A DNA stretch of 56,853 nt. It comes from Chloroflexota bacterium (GTDB lineage Bacteria > Chloroflexota > Dehalococcoidia > Bin125). Shown piece by piece: positions 51,327 to 56,853 of the stretch. The notes beneath the pieces were generated by a model that was not told where the DNA came from, did not search any database, and worked only from the letters and a program-made list of their open reading frames with translations. Position 1 is the first letter of the stretch. The number at the start of each line of letters is the position of its first letter. A program made the position numbers and the translations under genes. Where the stretch lies: NCBI GenBank assembly GCA_028873865.1, contig JAPPNI010000019.1, positions 3,945 to 60,797 on the forward strand, written 5' to 3'.

Positions 51327-52710
51327 TCCGGTCCGGGTGCCGCTGCACCGGGAGCGGAAGTACCGGCCTACCGATCGGCAACGGGAGATCCATGATCTGC
51401 TGATGGATGAGTCGGGCCCGAGTCTGACGCTGGTCGGTTACGGCGGGGCAATGGGCGGCGGGAAGACGCGGGCGATCGTCGAGCTGGCGATCGACGCGGC
51501 GCTGATGCATCCGGGCAACAACGTGCTCGTGGCCCGGCAGCACTACACCGACCTGTCAACGACGACGATGAAGGAGTTCTTCCGGGTCTGCCCCGAGCGG
51601 TACATCCGCCGGCGCCAGTTGACTCCCACGCCGCTGGTCGAGGTCGCGGAGGTAGAGGCGTCCTGGGACAAGATCTCCACCATCAACTTCCGGCATCTGA
51701 CCGACTGGTCCGGGCTGGGCTCGCAGGAGTACGGGGCGGTGCTGATCGACGAGGCGGGCGAGGTCGACGAGGAAGCGGCCCAGATGCTGCTCACGCGGCT
51801 GCGCCATCCGGCCCAGCCGCAGCGCTGGTTCGTCGCCGCCTCGAACCCCTGGCCGGGCTGGTTCGAGCGCTGGTTCGCCCGGCGCGAGCTGGACGAGGAC
51901 GCCTTCCGCGAGGCCGACGGCCGGCTCGTCTACATCCCCGCGCGCATCCCCGACAACCCGCACCTGCCTGAGCGCTACGCCGAGCAGCAGCGCGCCCTGC
52001 AGCCGGGCGAGTGGGTCAACCGCTTCATCGAAGGCCGCTTCGACGCCTTCGACGGCCAGATCTACAGCGACTTCGATCCACAGCGCCACCTCTGGGACGC
52101 GCCGCTGCCCTCGTTCGCCCGCTACGTCGGCGGACTCGACTTCGGCGGCCAGTCCCCGCGCGACCACTACACGGCCGGCGTCGTCGCGGGGATCACCGAT
52201 CGCAGCGCGCCCTGCGGCGCCAACGTCCTGATCCGCCTCGGCGAGTTCGAGGATCGCGGCCCCGGGGTGACCGAGCGACTCGAGATCTGGCAGCGTCACT
52301 GGAAGCGCAAGCTGGGCCGGATCCGCTGGTGCGCCGACCGCTCGCAGTTGGCCTGGATCGACCACCAGAAGCGCCAGGGCCTGCGCGTCGTGCCGAGCAA
52401 GGGCGGCTCCGGCTCGGTCAACTGGGGGATCAGCCTGGTCCAGCAGCGGCTCAGCGCCGACCCGCCCAGCTCCTACTACACGCCGTCGATGGGCAGGTTC
52501 CCCGAGCGGATGCGCGAATACCAGTGGGCGCGCACGTCGGGCAAATCGGGAGGGCCAGGACCGAAACCAAGGAAGCAGGACGACGATTTGCTCGACGCCG
52601 ACCGCTACATGCACGAGCTGGCGGAGCGGAAGCGGTCGACCGGCCCGCGCCGGATCGTGTTCGATCTCCCGCCGGGTCAACCCCGGCTCACCCGATGGCC
52701 CGCCCGCTGA
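51277..52710 (+). CDS. Phage terminase large subunit
   Basis: 477 aa; GAGGAGGACGAGG upstream of ATG 51277. ATPase domain: Walker A GAMGGGKT (57-64), Walker B VLIDEAGE (155-162), coupling motif VAASNPWPGWFE. RNase H-like nuclease domain: GGLDFGG (Asp288), WCADRS (Asp354), DDDLLDADRYM (Asp437-442). All key residues are present, so it looks functional: it would cut and pump DNA through a portal. Portal-like gene is 5.5 kb away on the opposite strand; the capsid genes expected next are missing. Confidence 0.9.
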   Translation: MTETTNPAEWTRTNHPNPVRVPLHRERKYRPTDRQREIHDLLMDESGPSLTLVGYGGAMGGGKTRAIVELAIDAALMHPGNNVLVARQHYTDLSTTTMKEFFRVCPERYIRRRQLTPTPLVEVAEVEASWDKISTINFRHLTDWSGLGSQEYGAVLIDEAGEVDEEAAQMLLTRLRHPAQPQRWFVAASNPWPGWFERWFARRELDEDAFREADGRLVYIPARIPDNPHLPERYAEQQRALQPGEWVNRFIEGRFDAFDGQIYSDFDPQRHLWDAPLPSFARYVGGLDFGGQSPRDHYTAGVVAGITDRSAPCGANVLIRLGEFEDRGPGVTERLEIWQRHWKRKLGRIRWCADRSQLAWIDHQKRQGLRVVPSKGGSGSVNWGISLVQQRLSADPPSSYYTPSMGRFPERMREYQWARTSGKSGGPGPKPRKQDDDLLDADRYMHELAERKRSTGPRRIVFDLPPGQPRLTRWPAR

Positions 52711-52718
52711 CCCCCGGC

Positions 52719-52985
52719 TCAATCGAACACGGCGATGAGAACTCCCACAGCGGCAATGATCAAGCCCGCGGCGATGAAGATGGCGAGCAGCATCTGCGTG
52801 CGCATCTCCGCCATGTCACGGCGAAACTCCATCATCATCTGGGCATGAAACAGATCCGACTCTCGACGGCCGTAGGTGTGGTAGTCGATGGCATCCGCGG
52901 CGGCGTCCGCCTGCTCGTCCTCGACGCCCATCGAGCGGAAGGCCTGTCGCAGTCTGAGGATCGGATTCATCGTGGCCATGTTCAA
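52719..52985 (-). CDS. Small coiled-coil protein with C-terminal TM helix
   Basis: 88 aa (ATGs at 52979 and 52970 possible). NPILRLRQAFRSMGVEDEQADAAADAI, an amphipathic helix with many Met and Glu, then a TM helix (about 64-86). Closely related to the product of the gene 6 nt upstream and to 42089-42361. Converges on the terminase with an 8-nt gap. Confidence 0.65.
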   Translation of the reverse strand: MNMATMNPILRLRQAFRSMGVEDEQADAAADAIDYHTYGRRESDLFHAQMMMEFRRDMAEMRTQMLLAIFIAAGLIIAAVGVLIAVFD

Positions 52986-52991
52986 CTCAGC

Positions 52992-53222
52992 TCACGCAAC
53001 GAAGGCGAGAATCACGCCCACGGCAATGCTGAGCAGGACGAACATGCCGAGGAGGATTCGGTTGGTCTGTTCGGCCATGATCGCCCTGATCCGGTCGTCA
53101 AACTCCTTGCGGCTCAGGTAGTACTCGTCCACGGCGCTGACCACCTCGTCGGCCTGTTGAGCGTTCGCGCCGAAGTCTCGGAATGCCCGGCGAATGCGCA
53201 GGATCGGGTTCATCGATGCCAT
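52992..53222 (-). CDS. Small coiled-coil protein with C-terminal TM helix
   Basis: 76 aa. MNPILRIRRAFRDFGANAQQADEVVSAVDEYY matches the following gene's NPILRLRQAFRSMG...QADAAADAI. A charged helix and one TM segment (about 55-75). First gene of a two-gene unit; function unknown. Confidence 0.65.
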   Translation of the reverse strand: MASMNPILRIRRAFRDFGANAQQADEVVSAVDEYYLSRKEFDDRIRAIMAEQTNRILLGMFVLLSIAVGVILAFVA

Positions 53223-53228
53223 GCCATC

Positions 53229-53234
53229 AATATA
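53229..53234 (-). promoter_or_regulatory. -10 box TATATT, leaderless start at 53222
   Basis: On the minus strand TATATT ends 6 nt before the ATG; no ribosome binding site. Confidence 0.45.
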
Positions 53235-53326
53235 GCGGATACATGGGCTATCTGTTCTATGTTCGGAACGGCCGCAGTTCGCAGTTGGGACGCGCAATGT
53301 CCGAGCCCGTATCCGGGCCCTACCCC

Positions 53327-53332
53327 TACACT
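53327..53332 (+). promoter_or_regulatory. -10 box TACACT, leaderless start at 53340
   Basis: TACACT ends 7 nt before the ATG; flanking CCTACACTCCGACG nearly repeats the recF promoter. Confidence 0.45.
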
Positions 53333-53339
53333 CCGACGC

Positions 53340-54557
53340 ATGGCTGACCCGACTGGCCCTCTCGATGGCGTCACCGTCCTCGACCTGACCCAGCACATTG
53401 CCGGGCCGTACTGCACCAAGCTGTTCGCCGACTTCGGCGCTGACGTAATCAAGGTGGAGCCGCCGGGCGGCGATCCGTCGCGCTTGGTCGGTCCCTGGTA
53501 TCGCGGAGTGAGCGGACCCGAGCGCTCGGGCACGTTCTTCTACTTCAACACCAACAAGCGCTCGCTGGTGCTCGACATCGAGCGAGCCGAGGCCGGCGCC
53601 GTGATGGAGCGGTTGATCGAGCGGGCGGACATCGTGATCGAGTCGCAGCCGGCCGGCCGGCTGGACTCGCTGGGTTACGGCTGGGAGCAGGTGAGGGCGT
53701 CGCGCGGCGACCTGCCGATGGTATCGATCACGCCGTTCGGCCACGACTCGCCCTACCGCGACTACCGGGTCTCGGACCTGGTGCTGTACGGGTTCGCCGG
53801 CGAGATGTACTCGATCGGCGTGCAGGACCGCGAGCCGGTCAAGATGTACGGCACGGCCTCGCTGGTCGAGTGCGGCTCGGCCGCGGCGACGGCGGCGATG
53901 GGCGCGCTGACCTCGGCCGAGCTGCAGGGCGTCGCCCAGCACGTCGACTTCGCCATGGCCGACGCGCAGTTCAACGGTGTCGACCGCCGTCACGCGGCGA
54001 CGATGGGCTGGGAGTTCGCCGGCCGTAAGTCGCTGCGCGCGCCCGGTCCGGCGGCGGGCATGCTCTCGGGCGTCTACCCCTGCGCCGACGGCTACGTCGA
54101 GTTCTCGGGCGCCGCGATCCGGATCCCGCGCCTGGACGAGATGCTGGGCAGTCCCGAGTGGCTGCAGGAGGAGAAGTGGTGGCGACCCGGCGCAAGCCTC
54201 AACCCGGAGCTGGTCGAGGAGTTCAACGCCCACTTCCTGCCCTGGGCGCTGGAGCGGAGCAAGCGCGAGATCTGGGCGGAGGCGCGCGAGGCGAAGGTGC
54301 TCTGCGGACCGCTGTTCTCGGTCGACGAGCTATTCGAGGACACACATTTCAGTGACCGGGGCTTCTGGACAACCGCCAGGCACGACGAGCTGGGCGAGGT
54401 CCAGATTCCCGGCCGGCCGTTCATGATGTCGGCCTCGCCCTGGTCCTTGAGGCGTCCGGCGCCGAAGCTGGGGGCGCATACGAACGAAGTGCTGTCGGAG
54501 TGCGGGTTTGGGTTATCGGAGATCGAGGCTCTGCGAGCGACGGGCGTGGTCGGTTAG
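53340..54557 (+). CDS. CaiB/BaiF family CoA-transferase
   Basis: 405 aa. Class III CoA-transferase: VLDLTQHIAGPYCTKLFADFGADVIKVEPP, NTNKRSLVLDIERAEA, PFGHDSPYRDYRVSDLVLYG with likely catalytic Asp146, and APKLGAHTNEVLSE at the end. Substrates unknown. Single gene; overlaps the 3' end of the opposite gene by 4 nt. Confidence 0.88.
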   Translation: MADPTGPLDGVTVLDLTQHIAGPYCTKLFADFGADVIKVEPPGGDPSRLVGPWYRGVSGPERSGTFFYFNTNKRSLVLDIERAEAGAVMERLIERADIVIESQPAGRLDSLGYGWEQVRASRGDLPMVSITPFGHDSPYRDYRVSDLVLYGFAGEMYSIGVQDREPVKMYGTASLVECGSAAATAAMGALTSAELQGVAQHVDFAMADAQFNGVDRRHAATMGWEFAGRKSLRAPGPAAGMLSGVYPCADGYVEFSGAAIRIPRLDEMLGSPEWLQEEKWWRPGASLNPELVEEFNAHFLPWALERSKREIWAEAREAKVLCGPLFSVDELFEDTHFSDRGFWTTARHDELGEVQIPGRPFMMSASPWSLRRPAPKLGAHTNEVLSECGFGLSEIEALRATGVVG

Positions 54558-55075
54558 CTGCCGGCGGCCGCGTGCGCACTGGCGGTTGTCGGCTCGGCCA
54601 GCAGACGCAGCAGCTCGCGATCCAGATCGCTTCGAGGAAGCTGCTGGTCCTCGACTTCCTGAGCGCGTGCGGCGACCACAGCGATCTGCTCTTGGATCGG
54701 GCCGATAGATATCCCCTGAAGGCGGCAGCGACGCTCAAACTTGACGAGCATATCGGGCGTGGTGATGTTGTCGAGGCAGGCCTTCGCCAATACTCGCGCC
54801 TCGCGCTCGATAGTCAGGACGGGTGTCGGAGGTTCGATGCCGACTATCTCGTAGATCACTTGCTCGAAGTCATCGAGCGGTCGGGCGTCGAAGCAGTACT
54901 CGTTGCCGAACAGGGACAGCCAGGTAAGTTGGCGCCGCAAGGTGTCGTCGAGTTCGAGGTCAGGGTCGCAGTGCTCCACCTCAAAGGTCAGGAGGTCGCT
55001 CAGAGCGGCTCGGTCTGCCAGATATGCTCTGGCGAGCGTCTGCAACTCAGATCGAACCTCGTTGTTCAAGGTCAT
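54554..55075 (-). CDS. Protein of unknown function
   Basis: 173 aa, AAGGA about 9 nt before the ATG, and TACACT (minus strand, 55104-55109) as likely -10. Soluble and helical (RSELQTLARAYLADRAALSDLLTFEVEH, IEREARVLAKACLDNITTPDML). No family recognised. Divergent from the small gene at 55098 with only 22 nt between starts, which recalls a paired module such as a toxin-antitoxin or restriction-like unit, without direct support. Confidence 0.5.
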   Translation of the reverse strand: MTLNNEVRSELQTLARAYLADRAALSDLLTFEVEHCDPDLELDDTLRRQLTWLSLFGNEYCFDARPLDDFEQVIYEIVGIEPPTPVLTIEREARVLAKACLDNITTPDMLVKFERRCRLQGISIGPIQEQIAVVAARAQEVEDQQLPRSDLDRELLRLLAEPTTASAHAAAGS

Positions 55076-55097
55076 GAGGTGGTCCTTGCCCGGTCGT

Positions 55098-55409
55098 GTG
55101 AGTGTACAGATTCAGGAGTATGAACTTGAGGATCTGTTCGGCGAGGAGCGGATATTCGAGCGCATCCGGGAAGGATCGCTCATCGAAGTCAGGCGTGAGC
55201 CGATTGCGCAGGCGAAGCGATGGTGCAGTTGGAACGGCGAGTCCATTCACGTGCGAGCGGTGCGGGCAGATGATCCATCGATCGAAGTTGCGCGGATTCA
55301 CTATATGGTCTGTGGGTTCGGTCACGTTGTCGCAGGCTGGCCGTCACACATCATCATCGGCGGTGTCCTGCTCTATCGGCGAGGCCATCAGAGGCGGCCG
55401 GTGGAGTAG
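55098..55409 (+). CDS. Small protein of unknown function
   Basis: 103 aa from GTG 55098 (ATG 55074 would overlap the divergent start). Acidic N-terminal part (YELEDLFGEERIFERIREG), a middle with RWCSWNGESIHVRAVRADDP, and a hydrophobic C-terminal segment ending HIIIGGVLLYRRG. Codon use looks coding, but a minus-strand ORF (55047-55325) covers the same DNA, so certainty is limited. Confidence 0.45.
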   Translation: MSVQIQEYELEDLFGEERIFERIREGSLIEVRREPIAQAKRWCSWNGESIHVRAVRADDPSIEVARIHYMVCGFGHVVAGWPSHIIIGGVLLYRRGHQRRPVE

Positions 55410-55413
55410 CGGG

Positions 55414-55419
55414 TAGCAT
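55414..55419 (+). promoter_or_regulatory. -10 box TAGCAT, leaderless start at 55427
   Basis: TAGCAT ends 7 nt before the ATG; no ribosome binding site. Confidence 0.4.
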
Positions 55420-55426
55420 TCCAGCC

Positions 55427-56752
55427 ATGACTCTGCCGCTCTCCGGGATTCGCGTGATTGACCTGACCGTGGTCTGGGCGGGGACGTTTGGGACGACCCT
55501 GTTGGCCGACCTTGGGGCTGAGGTGATCAAGGTCGAGAACGTGCATGTCTGGCAGCCGATGACTCGCGGCGGGCAGGCGCGGCCGTCGGCGGCGATGGTC
55601 AAGGCAGGCGCCGGCTGGGCAGTGGGCTATCCGAACGCGGAGCCGGGGCCTCGACCGTGGAACTACTCGCCGACCTTCGTGCAGCAGTTCCGCAACAAGC
55701 ACTCGATGACGGTCGACCTGCTCTCCGACGAGGGTCGGGCGATCTTCGCCAACCTGGTCTCGAAATCGGACGCGCTGGTCGAGAACAACGCCTCGGGCAC
55801 GCTGGAGAAGCTGGGCATCGGCCCCGACTTCCTGCGCCAGGCGCGTGAGGACATCATCGCCTTGCGCATGCCGGCCTACGGCTCGGACGGGCCGTACCGG
55901 TTCGCACGGGCGCTGGGCGTACACCTCGAGTCGGTGATGGGCCACACGCTGCTGCGCGGGTATCCGGACCTGGATCCGTCGTACATCACGTCGATCTTCT
56001 CGGGCGACTATGTCGCGGGCGCTCATGCGGCGTTCGCGATCATGTCGGCGCTGCGGCATCGGCGGCGGACGGGCGAGGGTCAGTTCATCGAGCTGGCGCA
56101 GGCCGAGTGCGCGGGCGGAATGCTGGCCCAGGCATTCATGGACTACTCCTTCAACGGGGTGGTGCAGGAGCGAGTCGGCAATCGCTCGGTCAACGGTCAT
56201 GCGCCGTACAACCTCTACCCGGCCAGATCACACGGCGACGGCGCGGACGCCGGCGACCGCTGGATCTCGATCTCGGTGATGGACGACGACCAGTGGATCG
56301 GACTGCGCGAGGCGATGGGCGATCCGGAGTGGGCGCGCGACCCGGTACTGCGCCGCGAGGCGGGACGGCTTGAGCGGCATGATGAGCTCGATGCCCGGAT
56401 CGGGGAGTGGACGTCGACGCTGGAGGACTACGAGCTGATGCACCTGCTGCAGTCGCACGGGGTGCCTGCGGCGCCGGTGCTGGATTCATCGCGGATCTAC
56501 GACGACGCGCATGTGCAGCACCGGGGCCTGAACGAGACGCAGGATCTGTACGACGACGTGGGGACGTTCCGCTACAACACGCCGTTCATGAGGTTCTCGG
56601 AGACGCCGCTGGGGATCCGTAAGCCGGCGGTCGCGCTGGGCGAAGACAACGACTACGTCTACCGCGAGGTGCTGGGTTACTCGGAGTCGGAGTACGAGGG
56701 CTTCAAGGAGCGCGGGCACATCGGGATGGACTACGACCCCGAGATTCCCTAG
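55427..56752 (+). CDS. CaiB/BaiF family CoA-transferase with Glu at the catalytic position
   Basis: 441 aa. IRVIDLTVVWAGTFGTTLLADLGAEVIKVEN, NKHSMTVDLLSDEGRAIF, ENNASGTLEKLGIGPDFL and a RHRRRTGEGQFIELAQAE segment place it in class III CoA-transferases. At the site where the family has Asp it reads ALGVHLESVMG, with Glu168. Glu occurs in a sub-branch of the family; whether it forms an acyl intermediate is unclear. Single gene. Confidence 0.85.
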   Translation: MTLPLSGIRVIDLTVVWAGTFGTTLLADLGAEVIKVENVHVWQPMTRGGQARPSAAMVKAGAGWAVGYPNAEPGPRPWNYSPTFVQQFRNKHSMTVDLLSDEGRAIFANLVSKSDALVENNASGTLEKLGIGPDFLRQAREDIIALRMPAYGSDGPYRFARALGVHLESVMGHTLLRGYPDLDPSYITSIFSGDYVAGAHAAFAIMSALRHRRRTGEGQFIELAQAECAGGMLAQAFMDYSFNGVVQERVGNRSVNGHAPYNLYPARSHGDGADAGDRWISISVMDDDQWIGLREAMGDPEWARDPVLRREAGRLERHDELDARIGEWTSTLEDYELMHLLQSHGVPAAPVLDSSRIYDDAHVQHRGLNETQDLYDDVGTFRYNTPFMRFSETPLGIRKPAVALGEDNDYVYREVLGYSESEYEGFKERGHIGMDYDPEIP

Positions 56753-56853
56753 GCGTCACCAGACTTCACCGAGCGTTGACACTCCGCATACCTGCCCGTC
56801 GGATGGCGCTTACGTCGTCTCCATAGGTTTCTTGCATCGGGGACGGCCCCCGG
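56753..56853. other. Intergenic end of window
   Basis: No gene is visible. TTGACA at 56776-56781 could be a -35 box for a gene beyond the window, with TCGGAT 17 nt later as a poor -10. Confidence 0.25.

Overview
The window is GC-rich bacterial chromosome with densely packed genes, two tRNA genes, no rRNA, no CRISPR array and no intact insertion sequence. Gene content (three CaiB/BaiF CoA-transferases, a two-subunit-type B12 acyl-CoA mutase, a luciferase-like monooxygenase, a DUF885 peptidase, an arginine-rich bS21, and many start codons placed directly behind a -10 box) fits an uncultured high-GC Chloroflexota lineage (Dehalococcoidia/SAR202-like). That placement is inference from style; no marker gene in the window settles it.

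Layout. 0-1 kb: homopolymer runs, a 36-bp tandem repeat and an acidic surface protein. 1-13.3 kb: mainly acyl-CoA and radical chemistry: 2-hydroxyacyl-CoA lyase, aldo/keto reductase, membrane metallophosphoesterase, lysine-aminomutase-like radical SAM enzyme, YkgJ-type cysteine cluster protein, acyl-CoA mutase large subunit, CaiB/BaiF transferase, SCPx-type thiolase and enoyl-CoA hydratase; a LytM-like secreted protein sits among them. 13.4-18.2 kb: large secreted Ig-like and beta-helix proteins and a lipoprotein. 18.2-30 kb: tRNA-His, MgtE, tRNA-Arg, a luciferase-like monooxygenase, two surface proteins with a PRTGTGG-TM tail, bS21, a two-component system, a nucleoside transporter and a PEP-utilising-domain protein. 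30-38.5 kb: AIR-synthase-like protein, a MoxR/ChlI ATPase with its VWA partner, and an operon of two DUF1538 membrane proteins, a PII-like protein and a CBS protein. 38.6-43.5 kb: lipid kinase, two ferritin-like paralogues and RecF.

43.5-53.2 kb is the most unusual part. A portal-like gene (minus strand) and a large terminase (plus strand) lie 5.5 kb apart, and both promoters carry a near-consensus GAAC-N4-GTTC box. Between them are a DUF885 peptidase, a clan AA aspartic protease and three tandem DsbA-like lipoprotein genes. Each of those three has an in-frame TGA exactly where the first cysteine of the CxxC motif should be (UGGC, UPSC, UGNC), and each TGA is followed after 16-18 nt by the same perfect hairpin with a GGU loop. 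They are best read as three tandem selenoproteins with bacterial SECIS elements; plain stop-codon ORF calling splits each one in two. 53.3 kb to the end: two more CaiB/BaiF genes around a divergent pair of unknown genes.

Other striking points: one of the two ferritin-like paralogues has lost five of six di-iron ligands while its neighbour keeps all six, suggesting a catalytic/non-catalytic pair; a PRTGTGG motif before a C-terminal TM helix looks like an undescribed sorting signal; and two hairpin repeat elements keep their stems while changing sequence.
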